This document shows positions 1-12,607 of a stretch of 64,000 nucleotides of DNA, one piece after another. This DNA is from Takashimella koratensis. Taxonomy: Eukaryota > Basidiomycota > Tremellomycetes > Trichosporonales > Tetragoniomycetaceae. The DNA is taken from assembly GCA_003116875.1 (NCBI GenBank), contig BCKT01000001.1, positions 945,763 to 1,009,762 of the forward strand. The letters run 5' to 3'. The first letter of the stretch is position 1. The number at the start of each line of letters is the position of its first letter. The translations under genes and the position numbers were made by a program. The notes beneath the pieces were generated by a model. The model had not been told where the DNA came from. It made no database searches and was given only the letters and a program-made list of their open reading frames with translations.

Positions 1-546
1 GTAGAGCGCCAACGCCCCGGGAGGGAGCATGGATTTGGCGAGACCAGCGTACTGTTGTGCGTAGTCACCCTAGACCCGTGGTTAGCGTATAGTCGCAAGG
101 AGACATGGAGAAGAAACAGAAGCAGTAAAAATCCAGCTACTCATCACTCACCAAACCAGCAGCCTGGTCCTTGGCCGACCCGATCGCCTGGTGTGTAACC
201 GCCGCGACGTCACGGACAGGCTTGAGGTAGTAGAAGCCGCCAGCACCGAGAGCCGCGATCGCAGCGAGGACAATGTACATTTGACCACCACCGCCGTTCC
301 CGCCCGACGACGGAGGGGGAGGAGGAGGAGTTTGGGCGTCGGCAAAGGTGCGGCGGAAGGCGACGGGGCGCTGCGAGGCGCGGACCGCGGGCCGCTGTGG
401 AGTGTGAGCGCGAGTCAAGGTAGGGACGGGGGTGGGAGGGGGTGGGAGTGGGTGCAGGAGGGAGCGAGAGGAGGTGTGAGCGTAGGGATGACACTTACGA
501 TAGCGCTACGGCGAGCGAGAGAGGTGGCTGAACGAAGAGCGGACAT
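1..546 (-). CDS. Mitochondrial-type single-pass membrane protein, partial (3' end outside window)
   Basis: Three exons fit: 546-499, 394-152 and 69-1, the last continuing past the left edge. Donors are GTAAGT and GTGAGT; the last acceptor has a GCTAAC branch site 20-odd bases upstream. The N-terminus (MSALRSATSLARRSAI) is rich in Ser, Ala and Arg with no acid, like a mitochondrial presequence. A proline run (six Pro), a Gly/Asn linker and one hydrophobic helix (MYIVLAAIAALGAGGFYYL, residues about 55-73) follow, then a charged helical part. Reading through the second intron would stop at once (codon at 137-139), but exon 3 gives a good continuation (GDYAQQYAGLAKSMLPPG). The likely site is the mitochondrial inner membrane; I recognise no named family. 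546 is the first ATG of the frame. Confidence 0.6.
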
Positions 547-3064
547 GGTGATTGTGAGAGATGAGTGAGGGTGCGAGTGAGAGAAACAGTTAAGAGTCAA
601 TGCTGAGGTCAGAAATTATGAGGTAGCTGGGGGTTAGAGCAAAGTCACTGGTTATATGATGTAGCCGCACGTTTAATGCTCATCGGTTGACGATTCCCGC
701 TTTCTACAGTCCATGTCATAACTCAGGAACCACGCGGTGATGTCATTCCTAACAAGTTCTGGAACCCCCGACCAAGTCGATGGATGATTCATTCCAAACC
801 TCTTGGTCATGGCTTGTTAGCGGGTAGATTGAAGTCAGTTGGACCAAGACGAGACAGAGCTATACCTGCGAGTTGATCATAGATGGTATGGGTGTAGAGG
901 GAGGTTATACGTCAGGTCGCGATGGTGGGTACGTGTTTGTGCATATATGGCTTTCCTTACAGTGCGGGGGAATTATGGAGATAGCCGGAGTTGAGAAAAT
1001 TTCGATTCAGAGGTAAAAGACACACTCGCTTTAGCTTGCTCTTGGTGGTGATGGTGGTCGCGAGTAGACGGATGCAACATCACACAACTGGTGAGCGACC
1101 CTCCAGACTGTGCTCAGGCACCAAGAGTCTATCGACAGGTCCGACGATGCATGTTGTGTCACGAAGAAGAGAAGAGTGCGCCTTGCTCTCGTTGCCTTGT
1201 CGCTTGATCGGCCTTGAGCCCAGTCTGTCAACCTCGTATCAATACCTTCCCGTCTCCTACTGACACTCCCCCCTCCTACCCTCTTCCCTTGCCGCCTCCG
1301 ACCCTCGCGTCCAAACGTCCGTCCCACTCCACGCTGGCCGAGCTCCCGGGCACGCCAGCAAATCAACGAACCCCAAACGCAAGGGTTCATGACCGAATTC
1401 GAAACGCCACATACGACAACGAGGGACGCAACGTAGCGCCACACCTAAAACACACCACCCACCCACCACCCACATTGTCACCCTGCGGACGCACACGCCT
1501 GTCCCGCGCCCACTCGAGTCATCGTGCACCCGCATCAAAGCGACATACGACCCTACCGTAAAGCACACCGTGTGAGGACAGGCATCCGGGAAAGAGACGA
1601 CGGGTTCAGCGCAAAACCACACGGAGCTTTGGTTGCGATCGGAGCCGAGTAAGGGCCAGTGTGTCACTGAAAAAAGACCTAATTAGCATCCGGCGAGCGT
1701 TGCCTCGTCCTCCCCCTCCACCATCACCAGCCACCACCGCGCAGACGCAGGGAAGCCAAAGCAGCAAACCACAGCCAAGACCGTCGTCAACTGCCCCTTC
1801 ACTCGCCCCACCTCGTTGGTGACTGTACTCCGACGCCACCAGGTCCCTTCCTCGAGGGTCCAGGGTTGTTTACTCCAGCTCGCTCTCTGCCTTCTCCCCC
1901 ATCTGTAGAGTTTGCCTGCGGTGCCTCGACCCTCGTCCCTCTCTGCCGACATCGCGCTGTTCCAACCCCTGTCCCTCGAATTCCGACCCCCCAAACCCTG
2001 TTAACCTTCTCCCTTCTCTCGCTCGCATCAGCTGCCGACCGCGATCATACCGTTCGTTCGTCTGCGCCTTTCCGCCGTCGCCCAACGTTTGTTGTTTACG
2101 CATCGACCTCCAGCTCTCTCGCGCTGTCCACATCAGGTGAGTTCACGGGTGGAGTCTCCGGGACGCCCGGGTACTTTCGGCCTTTCTCTCCCTCGACCCT
2201 GGTGACTTGCCCTGCTCGGCTCCGCGCGACGTTGACCAAAGTGGAGGGAGGGCAAGGGGAAAGTTCGGAGGAATCTCCACGGGAGGGAGAGTCGTGTTAA
2301 AGAGTTACATACACGGATATCGGTTGAAGGTTGAAAATTTCCTCATCTTGTCAAATGGAAGAGAGCCTGGCTAGCGAGCGTTAGCTGGGAAAAAAACAAA
2401 AAGAGGGGAAGAGGAAAGACGGACAAGGAGAAGAAGAAGGGAAAAGGGAAATAGGGAGAGCGAGGCTACGAGGCTACGATAGGTAGTGGTTTAGTGTCTG
2501 TCGGGGTTTGGACGAGCTCCACTCTACACGCACCGACGCACCCCACACGCCGAAGCGGGCAACACGGGAGACGAGAGAACCGAGCGAGAGAGGTTCACGA
2601 GGTGTTGAGGCGCCAAAGACAGCAGCGGATCGGAAAGCGGAAGCGAGGCAGAAGGCAAGGAGAGGCGGGTAGAGAGAAAGGCAGACAAGAGTGTAGTGTT
2701 GATTGATCTCCAAAAACAAAAACCGAGTTGACAGCCATCGACTTCAACTTGACCTTGATCAACCTCCTCCTCTCCTTCGCTTCTCCCCTTCTCCCCACCT
2801 CCCTCTTCTCGCTCTTCCTCAGTCTCAACCCTTCCCCCCCCCCCCCCCCCCCCCCCCCTCTCATCCTCCTCCCTTTCTCTTCACCCATCGTCTCCTCCCC
2901 TCTCTGACCTCTCCCGCCTCGCGTACCTTTTCAAGCACCTTACACCCTGCCACGGGCTTCGCCCAACACTCTTCCTCTCTCCATCACTCTCTCCACATTC
3001 CACCCTCACTCCCATCCGGCGCAAGTCTCCTTCTCTTTCGGCGTACGGTCACCTTTCACGCGCA
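547..3064. other. Gene-free stretch between divergent genes
   Basis: Promoter side of both the mitochondrial-type gene (-) and aprataxin (+). The right part (about 1900-3060) is CT-rich on the + strand and holds a C25 run, typical of fungal 5' leaders. Open frames here are compositionally biased, overlap on both strands, and show no domain or convincing intron pattern. Confidence 0.5.
2834..2858. repeat. Homopolymer C25
   Basis: Twenty-five consecutive C on the + strand, about 205 bp before the aprataxin start codon, inside a pyrimidine-rich leader. The exact length may be affected by sequencing. Confidence 0.9.
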
Positions 3065-5051
3065 ATGGGGAACCAGCGCTCAGCACCTGTATCTAACCCC
3101 CGCTCAGGTCCAACCAGCAACCAACCACGAACGACCGGCACAGGAGGCACAGGCCCGAAATCGACGACGCGGTCAGTCAAGTTGGGCGACAGGTTTCTCT
3201 CCCGATCAAAAGCAAGTGAACGGTCAGCGACAGCGCCCGGGTCTACATCCGGTAACGATCGTGGCCAATCTCGAAGCGAGGAAAGAAGTGGGAAAGCACT
3301 CAACCTGGATCAATCCAAAAACGTGCTTGAGGGGGACGATCTAATCGACCCACTTTCGACCGAGTCGAGCAAGGCACAACCCCAACCAAATCCCAAATCC
3401 CAGCCCCAATCCCGATCACAACCCAACTCCCAACCTCAATCCCAACCCCAGGTCCTATCTCAACCACCGACACAATCTTCGGCCCCGATCGAGGGAGGAC
3501 CGGGAGCGACCACGTCCAAAACGGCGGGCCAAAGTGGCGCAAAGGCACCGACCGGGTCTAACCCACCCTCGTCGCGACTGTCTGACCGAAAGGGCAAGGG
3601 CAAAGCTCCTGCGAGTCGTTTTGAGCTATCACAAGGGGACAGTGGACCGAGCGACTCAAGGCAAGCTCAATCTTTTATAGAGTCAATCAGATTTGGGTCT
3701 CGAGCTCGACAACCTTCACCTACCGACACTCCTCAGGCGATCGACACAAGCAGTACAGCAGATCACAACCCTCGTAATCGACGTCCACTTGTCAATGAAC
3801 TTCGTAGTGTTACCCCACCCAAACCGCAACACAACAAACCCTCTGGATTTCGACGATTACTTGCAAAACTCAACTTGATCGAGATCGATCCCTGGAAACC
3901 GGAAACAATGGCGAACCTGAATGCGATCAAACAATACTCCTTGATCAAAGGATCTCCAACAATTTTGATCGAAGCTGGCGTCGTCCTCACTTATAATCCC
4001 AAATTCATCGTCGTCTTCGACAAATATCCAAAGAGCATATACCATTTCCTGGTGATCCCTCGAATACCTTACCCGGGTCTACCGAATCTCAGAGCCGAGG
4101 ATATCGTCGATTTGACGACTTTTCTATTGAATGGAGGTAGCGCAAGGCAAACTTTGGTCAGGGATATAGAGGAGATGACGGAAGATGTGTTGGAAATGAT
4201 AAGGGATGAGATGAAGAAGACTGAAGGGTTTGAGTGGGGGATACATGTTGGGTTTCATGCGGTTCCGTCCATGCCGTGAGTGAGATTTTCTTTCTTCTCA
4301 GAGGGACAATGCTTTCGTTCTTTTGAGATTCATCTATCATCTCTTCCATTGTTCTCCTGATCAATGTGATTCGGCAATAGACGTCTCGATTGACTTGATA
4401 TCACGACGCATTCAATACCCCTTTCTTTGCTGACAGGAACAGTCACCTTCACTTACACGTCATCTCTGAGGATCTCATCTCGGGCTCCATGAAGACCAAA
4501 AAACACTGTAAGTGTCGTCATCCCCTCGTGCACCAAAAGCTAATCACGACCTTGAAAACTATAGTCAATAGCTTTGTTCCAGATGTTGGGTTTTTCGTCA
4601 CATTGTCAAGCTTGAAAGGTATGCTTGAACACGGCAACCAGCAAGCTATACAGGAACGCGTCAGTGTAAGTCTTCTCCCTCTTATTGATATCTAAATCAA
4701 TCAAACCTTTGATACCTTTAGATGTCTTCTTACCTCTCTTGCTCTTTATTTGATTACACCTTCTGTCTGAATTCCTATCGCTAACAATACATTCTCAAAC
4801 GACTTGTACGACACGTAATTCCATTTCATCCAACTCTCGCTTCACTGGTGTTTCCCCTCGCGACTTCCACCACATTACAGTACATGAAAGCCTCCAAGGA
4901 CCTGTTACGAGTAACACTTGAATGTCCCAAGTGCGATATGGCGTTCGACAATATGCCTCAGATGAAAAAACACCTCGAAGAAGAGTTTGAGAAGATGAAG
5001 GCGGAACAGACGGATCCTAGAACCATCGCCGAAAGGGAAAGTCGGTTTTGA
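3065..5051 (+). CDS. HNT3: Aprataxin-type DNA-adenylate hydrolase (HIT + zinc finger) with long disordered N-terminus
   Basis: Exons 3065-4275, 4437-4507, 4565-4665, 4881-5051; 517 aa. Aprataxin removes AMP from 5'-adenylated DNA left by abortive ligation; it acts in the nucleus. The HIT domain covers about residues 262-450, with the catalytic H407-L-H409-L-H411 motif straight after intron 1. The C-terminal finger reads C476-x2-C479-x12-H492-x3-E496, the C2HE form of fungal Hnt3. Residues 1-260 are Ser/Gln/Pro-rich and disordered-looking, with repeated Gln-Pro-Ser units near residues 105-140. Yeast Hnt3 is only about 220 residues, so this extension is unusual. The start is the first ATG of a frame open to the HIT domain; an undetected upstream start is possible. 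Intron 3 is 215 bp, longer than its neighbours. Confidence 0.9.
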
Positions 5052-5232
5052 GAAGGGGAAGGCATAGCAGTTGCTTGGAGAGTAGTTGGGGACTTTTATT
5101 CCTAGGCCTTTGTGGTAGCGGTCAATAGTATCATGTATTTACAGAGCGTGAGTGATGAAGTAGACGCAGAGTCGTGTCTTGAGAGGATGATGCATTGTGT
5201 CTTCCAGTGATATGAGATGATGACAACGGCCC

Positions 5233-6920
5233 TTATGCTTGCGCTTGCTTCGCCTGCAGCTTCTCCCAGAACGGATGCGCAGTCCACTCTCCCAAACGCC
5301 GCGCGACTACACGTCCTCTCTTCCCTACCGCCTCATCACTCGAAGCAGCCTCAGTCGAGGGTACGAGGTGCCATACCTCGCTTACACCTGAACGCACGAG
5401 GTAGTCCCGCATCGGGAGGTAATTGAGACCCACGTAACTCGTCCCGTGCGAGTCGTCGGAGAGGCATATCCGACCACCCAGGCGTTGAATAAGCTGATGT
5501 ATTAGGAAGAACAAGGATGCATCAGTGTAGACCCAAGAGAAAATGTGTTCAGCTCACCTCGATAACGTCGGAAGATGGGTACGACCCTTTCCAACCCTTC
5601 CGAATCGCCGCTGCATTGGCCTCAAACAGGGCCCCGTACTCGACTGCATACTTGACGTTCCTAATCACCTTGTCCCACACGGGTACCTCGCCTTCCCCTC
5701 CCGGACCTGGTCCTACCAAGCTTGGCGAAGCGAGGGATATATCCGGCGTGAACAAGAGGCACAGGTCAAAGTGACCCACGACCTCGGGCTGGTGTGATCT
5801 CAGCAGGTCGTATTGCGCGTCAAGGTAGGCAGCGATGAACGGTCCCAGCTCGGTCTCGTTGGGAGTATAACTAGGTGCGACGCGCGGATCGCTCTCGTCG
5901 GCAGTCAAAAGCGTGACCCCCCCGTCAGATGTGCGTGACATGGTGGTCGAATGCGCACCGAGGTGACGGACCGCACGTAGCCATGTGGGCCGATCAAAAT
6001 CGATAGATACCCCGTCAACATGGTGTACGCTCCCAACGGTGTAGTCGATCACCTCGTGCTGAGTGGAGAGAAGGTGAGAGAGGCCAGCAGAGTCGAGAGC
6101 GGTGATGTAGTCGGTTTCAATACCGATCAAGAGAGTGATCTGCGATTGGTATTTGGTGCGTAGCCGAACCGCCTCGGAAAGGAACGAAAGGTAGGCGTCA
6201 AACAGTTCACTTGGTGTGAGATCGGACTGAGGAGTGTGGGGTAGGCGTGGGGATGAAGAAAGTAAAGAATGTGGAGAAGGGGAACGAAGGGTTGGGAAGG
6301 GTACCGAGTTTCCGTTGTTTCGGGTTGGTTTGGAAAACCGGGTTGCACGTTTGGAACGTTTGAGAAATTGTAGTGGTCGATTTGTAAGGTCGATTCGGTT
6401 CGGCAGCAGTACGTGATTTGAAAAGAACGTGTGTGAACATGAGACGAGAGACGGGAAGTGTCAGCGCCCGAACAGATCTCTCAAGCGGCTCTCTCCAAGG
6501 AAAGGTATGAGTGGATCGCGATTCAACTCGGCGTGGGAAAGTCGTATAACCCCTCTCCGGCCGGCCAGGTACAAGCCGTAGAGGGGTCGACGTTTCCCGT
6601 CCATGTTCGAAATAGAAGCGGGAACAATGATGTACGACACAACATGTACGTCGACATGTCGTGCGATAGCGAGTGGCGCCATGTGGAGGGCAACAGAGAT
6701 GGAAGAGAGGAGGTAGGAGAGAAGAGGAAGGCTTGGTCGACGGGGGCCGGGCTTAGCTCACCTCTTCTGGGAACAAATCCTCGTACCGATAACGAGGGGC
6801 ATGCTCGCTTAGGCCGTATACTTGAAAGCCCTGTCGGATCGCTTCGATCACGACAGCCTCGAGCGTATCCTTTGCATGACGACAAAACTGGCCCGAGTGC
6901 GAATGGTGACTGTGCGGCAT
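5233..6920 (-). CDS. HIS2: Histidinol-phosphate phosphatase, PHP type
   Basis: Exons 6920-6762, 6226-5558, 5493-5233; 362 aa, close to fungal His2 (about 335). It removes phosphate from L-histidinol phosphate, the penultimate phase of histidine synthesis, in the cytosol. Residues 2-9 (PHSHHSHS) form PHP metal motif I; GLSEHAPR near residues 36-43 and LIGIETDYI follow, then a D-H-x-x-G stretch (SVHHVDG) and a C-terminal DDSH. Exon 1 starts at the ATG directly before the His cluster. Intron 1 is 535 bp, far longer than other introns here; its junctions keep phase and join FPEE to SDLTPSELF as in the family. The 3' end faces that of aprataxin, 181 bp away. Confidence 0.92.
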
Positions 6921-9660
6921 TTCCGGTTCCGTTTTCGTGAGCCGAACAAGTTACGATGAGAACGGTGACGACCCTGTCTTTGTCGTCTCGAGCGTTACGA
7001 GTGGGTCGGGCTTGTGTGATCTTGGCTTTGGTGGATTTAAGATTTGGTTTGCCCGGAAGTCTGGAGCCCGAGTTGAGATTTTGGGGACCAACGAGTGTAG
7101 AATGCGGGGCTGTGCGATGGCTGAGGTAGAGGCGCAATGTAGAATCGGTGGTACAGGAACAGGTAAGCGGGACCCAGAGGTCGGGAGGTGTCGATCCGGC
7201 TCGGCGGACGGGATACGGACGGATGTCACAGGGACCGGGGGGGGGAGGGGGGGGGGGGGAAGATGCGCAGACAGGCAAGGGTCCAAGTCTATGCGAAGGC
7301 GAACAATACCGGAGTTGGGACGCTATCGGCCGAGCCAATAAGCCCAGTGGTAGAAGATTTAACGGGTACGAGATGACAGCTCTACTGCCAAGCCAGAGAT
7401 CCTCGTATGAGGCTTGTCTAGCTGTGAGAGAAAGTAATCAGCAATCGTACGTTGTGCAGAAGCAATCTGAATGATTCGGCAAGCGTGGGTTTGATAAGGG
7501 AGCAGTGACTCACTTGGGTTAGCTGATTTGGAAGGTTGGAAGAGGATCAGAGGCTCTGCCGTGCCGAGTTCCCAGGAAGACGGCAATACGCAGCACGATA
7601 CGGATATCGCGAACCCGGCAAGGGAAATGTGGGTTTGTTTACGTCGTTATGTTGAATCCTTAGTCTAGCGTCTGCTTCCTTCCCGGTGCCCGATTGCTGC
7701 TGAAGCAATAATGAAGACGGAGATGTGAGCTGCCGAGCTGCGTCGCGGATTGATAGCTGGGTGGGAAAATTCAGACAGGGTGCGGGCCGGTCGATAGGAA
7801 CGGCGAAGTCGTACTTGAACCCCGATACCGAGTCGGCGGAGACGTCAACGGCGCCAGGGATCCGCACGATAGAAGAAGGGAACGGAGGGATGTGTTAGGG
7901 AGAGTGGGGGAGGAGGAAGAGAAGAGAGGCGCTGGTAGACTAGATATGGGAAGAGATGGGAAGAGATGGGAATGAAGACGAGTCGCTCGGGTTCCTGCGT
8001 GGCGTTCTCATCTGATTGGCCTGGGATAAAATCCAATTCCATATCTCATAAACCTCCGGTCTCTTGCCTGCTCCCATCCTCCTCCGTTCCTGGGTAACGT
8101 TACCTACCATGGTGGACCGAGCCTTGTTCCACCGCTGCAGACGAGAGGAAGCGCAGTCTGAAGATACCAAGTACACGCCTTGGCTTGCGGGTCGTACGCA
8201 TGCATATGCCAGCCAACGCACCGCAGTTCAGCCGAGACATTGCGCAGAACGTCCATCTATTTTGTCTCGCATTTTCCCAGAGATAGACCTCGTAGTTGGG
8301 GTGGGGGTGGGGGACAAGGGCAAGGGACCAGAGGCACAGGGATCGGGGGTCAAGGCGACCAACGTACATAGAACACTCCCTTCCCCCAACGTCTATCGCA
8401 ACACCGACGCCATCTTCAACGCCCATTTCACCATTCATGCTCTATGACCGATTCCTAATCAATGGTACGACCGTCTCATCTCTTGTCCATCTGATTACGG
8501 CGCCTCACGACATTAATATTGCAAGATTTGAACCATTCAGCTCACGTTGGCAAAGTAATCAACAAACCATGAAGCAAAAGTCTGTGCATGGCTTGCCGCA
8601 TGCGCGGCTGGCCCCATCGTTTGCGGACCCGAGTAAGCCTGCTCGTCAATGAACCGCGGGCACGATCCGTGTGCGTAAGCCTTTTACGACTTGTTTTTTT
8701 TTTTTGTTACTCGTGCCTCGGCGACTGCTCAATCTTATCGTTCATGCTGACTTTGCAAAGCGGGAAGCGCAATCGCCGCGACCAAAGGGGTCTACTGTCT
8801 GTGCGTCGTACGTACTTCTCGTCGTCGACCTCGTTTCGAGGTCCTTGACTCGACGGATCCCGGGCGCGATTACGAGAACCAGGCATGTTGGTCAGGGCAT
8901 AAAGTTGGTGCATAGTACGCATGCTCTTCGGTACCTGTTGTCCGGGACTGCGATTCAATTCATTTGCCTTCGTGCTGCTGCTGCTCGACAAACGATGAGG
9001 TGATGTTGCGCAAAGCAACTCGGACTCGCCGGCCGGCCGTAGTTTGCGGGAAACAAGCTTCTCTTCCCTCGCTCGTCTCCCTCGCTTGCTTCCCCTTGCC
9101 CTTACTATGGCCCTTGCCCTTGGCCCTGTTACGCCTACCGCTGTTCCCTCTCTGCTCGCAAACCAGACCCAACGGTCCGAACGGTCGTGCGTTCCGCGTC
9201 CCTGGGTAGCCTAGTACTGGTATTACGACTCCCTTTATTGCCAATATTTTCCAGTCGTTCTTTTTTTATATCCGATCGAATTACGACTGCTTAGCGCCGG
9301 AGCAGGTTGCACTGCTTGGACTTGGGCTCATGCTCGTCAAACGTTCCAGCCGTGGGGTTCTTCGGTACCACCGCTGGATTGGTGCCACAACGTGAAGCAA
9401 TTAACGGTGTGGCTTTCACTGCTTAGCGCGCGCATCTGTCGGTACGGCTGGAGCGACGAGCAAGTGGACATTGGAAGGGGGTCAAGATATTGGGACTGAA
9501 GATGGGAGAGGTGTGCACAGATCCAACTCTGTTGCTGGTATTCACGAATGCATGCATGTGCGTGCTCGCTGACACAGCATGGTGATTATCAAGCAGTGCA
9601 ATCTGCAATCTGCCACTCGACCTGTCGTTGTAATCAAGTTGTAATCATTTTCCTAAAAAC
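6921..9660. other. Gene-poor region upstream of HIS2
   Basis: No gene could be supported. Short open frames occur on both strands; minus-strand frames around 7940-8440 look somewhat less biased (for example a stretch reading PEVYEIWNWILSQANQM at about 7990-8040) but no spliced model joins them into a recognisable protein. They may be a decayed gene or chance. A G-rich tract lies at 7237-7259. Confidence 0.4.
7237..7259. repeat. G homopolymer pair (G9-A-G13)
   Basis: Nine G, one A, thirteen G on the + strand in the HIS2 upstream region; a potential quadruplex-forming tract. Confidence 0.85.
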
Positions 9661-9989
9661 TAATGGGGCTGCTTGAAAACTAGGTCCGAAAACCTAATCT
9701 CCGCCTTTGGTTCCCAGCCTAGGCTTGTTCTCTTCCTCCGCCCCGACGCCCGCACCGTCCACACCATCTCCCCATCTGTCCACCCTCCACCCTCCACCCA
9801 TCCACCACCCGGCACCCGGACCCGCGCAGCCAAGAGCAACCCCATCCCAAGTATCAGCTCACACCCCAGATCGCGCTCATCTCGGCTCCCCTTCGACCCT
9901 CCGGCACAGCCCGACCACCGTTCCCACACTCTTCCTTCTCCCCTCGCCCTTCGCCTTGGACCTCGATCCTCTCGCCTCATTCTTATCAC

Positions 9990-10009
9990 GATACGATACG
10001 ATACGATAC
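9990..10009. repeat. (GATAC)4 tandem repeat
   Basis: Four perfect copies of a 5-bp unit in the CT-rich region upstream of the CSL gene. Confidence 0.9.
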
Positions 10010-11491
10010 CAACAACTCACCGACCGAACCGGCTTCGTTTCACATCCATCACGTCACCTCGCCGTCTCCTGTCCCGTCCGCGCACCTGCCGACCGCCCTC
10101 CCGTATCCGTTTCACAGGCTACTCTACCCTCCCTGACCAATCCTCCTCGTCCTCCTCAACACGGTCGATCCGTTGCCGAGTATTGACCCATCTGATCGCT
10201 ATCCCTGTCGTCTTCGACTATACTTTTTTTTCTCACAACATTCGGCTGGCCCTATATCGTCCGAGACTACGCCGGCCCCCAATCCTCGGTAGGTTACGCA
10301 CCTCATCTGGGTCCTCGTTCCTTGCCTTGTTCCTATCTCTGTCTCTTCCTCTCTCCTCGCTACAATCCTACCACTTCGTCTTCGTCTATCGTGCAACCTA
10401 CCTCCCCGTCAACCCGGCTTTTCCACACTCCGGCCCCCCTGTTTTCCCACCCACATCCTCTGGCCCCATCCTCTTGACCATCGTCTTACGGTACCGAACA
10501 CGGCCGTACCTGGCGCCTGCCGCTCATTAATCCGCTCACACGCTCACCCGTGTTGTATCCCACGCCACGTACCGGGAGGGCCACTGGTCGACCCTGCGCA
10601 CCTGGATGGAAGAGGACTAGCGCAGCTGCTTCTTCTCCCTTTACTCAATCTCGCCTCTTGTGTCGTGTCTCGGCTGATTATATAACCTATTCCTCGTTCC
10701 ACGCAGACTTCTTTAGGCCCCGGGTTTCGTCCTCTCTTGCAACCGTGACCACCGCAACCTTGCTGGTCGCTTGGACACCGCTTTCCAACGACGACACGTA
10801 CAACCAAACGCCTACTACGCACTAAAGACGACGACAAGACGGACCACGACTTGGACCTTCCCAATCATCGCCGAGATCACCTCTCCTTTTGACGAGGTCG
10901 TGTACTGCCTTTGATCCGGGCAACGTACATCCCTCGGTTCCGTTGCGGAAGCAAAGACCCGCGCACGCAACTTTCTTGACATCTCCCCCTGGCGGCGTCG
11001 TCCTTGCCCGCCTGGATAACTGCGCCTCGTCGGCTCCTCTCGACCTACTTCCCCGTCCCTATTCCTTGCACACGAGTCTCTCGACTCGGGCATCAACCCT
11101 TCATCTGCTTCCATAACCGGCCGTCACGCTCGGCGCCCAGCCTCGTGCCCCAATCTCCTCTCCCCGTCTTGCTCGCCGAAATTAGTCTCCGCTCAAGTCT
11201 TGCGCCCATCGCTCGGCCTGATCAAACCATACCGACATCCTTTACAACCTAGCTACACCCCCTTCCAGGTTCCGTAAGTCTTCTTCATCGCTCTTCTCTT
11301 TTCGCCGTTCCCCCCACCACCAGAGTCCTTCACCGCCCCCATTCGGCCTGTTGCGTATTCTTTGCGATCTCGCTTTTCGCCGGCAGTGCCGTAAAGTTGA
11401 GGGGAGATCAGTCCAACCCCCGCTCATCTCTTCCCCTCCGCCTTCTCTCTCGCCCAGAGCCGATCGTTCCTCGTCTCTCCCAACTCTATTT

Positions 11492-11506
11492 CCCCCCCCC
11501 CCCCCC
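11492..11506. repeat. Homopolymer C15
   Basis: Fifteen consecutive C inside the long pyrimidine-rich leader of the CSL gene. Confidence 0.85.
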
Positions 11507-12607
11507 TTCAAACCTCGTCCCCGTTTTGTCACTGCTTTGTTCTCTATTTCAACGCCCAGCGCGCACCTTTTTCTCCCTTTGTCCCAGTGGCTTGGCTCGT
11601 CCCTAGTTCTTTTTACCTACCCGTTGTCGTCCCTTCACCCCCGCTGAGCCCCGTTTCAGACCTGGAACAGTCGAACCGCCCTTTGTGCCATCCATTGTCC
11701 ATCTGTTCCTCTAGGTGAGTTTGGAAAGGTTCCCTCTCTTCAAAGGTATTTTGCGATCTCGACAGGGGGTTGGAGCGGTGAAAGGAGTGGAGGGTCAGGT
11801 CATGACGGCAGCGCGGGGTCCTTGCCCTGCTTGTCGCTGCCCCTTTACATGGCTTTAACGGACACCAACGGCCGTGGCGATGCCGGTTGGTCGGGCGGGG
11901 CGTGCACAGTCGCCTAAGCGACCGCCATCCTGTCGAGGATAATGGAGAACTTGTCTGAGAACGTTGGACCCCCTCCGATCCCCCTCCGATCCCCCCATCT
12001 CCCACAGTCACAACACGTCAGAGTACACTTCTCAAGGGAGAAACGGGGCTGCAGGGAAAACATTTCCCATCTCATTGCTGCCCTTTCCCAAGTACACTCT
12101 ATCCCGTTCGAGCCATCTTGGTCCATCTCTTTCGCGCTCCAATCCCACTCCCACACTTTGCTTTCGGCGCAACGTCTCTTCCCCATCTCTTCAGCCTCTC
12201 CCACCTCGCTCCTCCTCGTTCACACTGTCGTTCGCGCATGTGGACACGGAGCTCTCCTTCACACATTCCCTTTCGCTAGCAAGGCGATATCCCTCTCAAC
12301 CCCGTCCAACTCTGCTGCCCGCTCGAGTCCTCGCCACCTTCACTGGGAGGTTTTCTCACTCTTCCCTTCGATTCATAACTCCTTGAATCAACACCGACGC
12401 GGCCTCTCATTTCTCTTTTATTCTACTCCTTCTTCCTCTCGGTCAACTTCCTCATACACTCTCGAGTTCACATTCTCAACTATCATCCGCAACCTCCCAC
12501 GACCAAACTCTGCCGCCTGATTCACTGAGACTGGCGGATTCCCGATTTCGCATAAAGAGTCGCAGTTCTCTCGCTTTCAAAGTCTCTTCTTCCACTCTTC
12601 TCAACAG

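Larger units (their letters stand above)
9661..12607 (+). other. About 2.9 kb pyrimidine-rich leader/promoter of the CSL gene
   Basis: The + strand is strongly CT-rich throughout. Long frames (such as 9673-10530) are dominated by Ser, Pro, Arg, Leu and Thr and show no domain, so I read this as promoter plus long 5' leader. The ATG at 12608 follows directly on a polypyrimidine tract ending in CAACAG, which looks like a 3' splice site; a 5'-leader intron is therefore likely. It also holds (GATAC)4 and C15 runs. Confidence 0.45.

Noticed and set aside
2703..3344. 213-codon open frame on the + strand
   Set aside because: Runs through the C25 tract as a proline run and overlaps the aprataxin exon in another phase; a shadow of leader sequence.
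9673..10530. 285-codon open frame on the + strand
   Set aside because: Composition follows the CT-rich strand (Ser, Pro, Arg, Leu, Thr), overlapping frames are also open, no domain, and it lies in the leader of the CSL gene.
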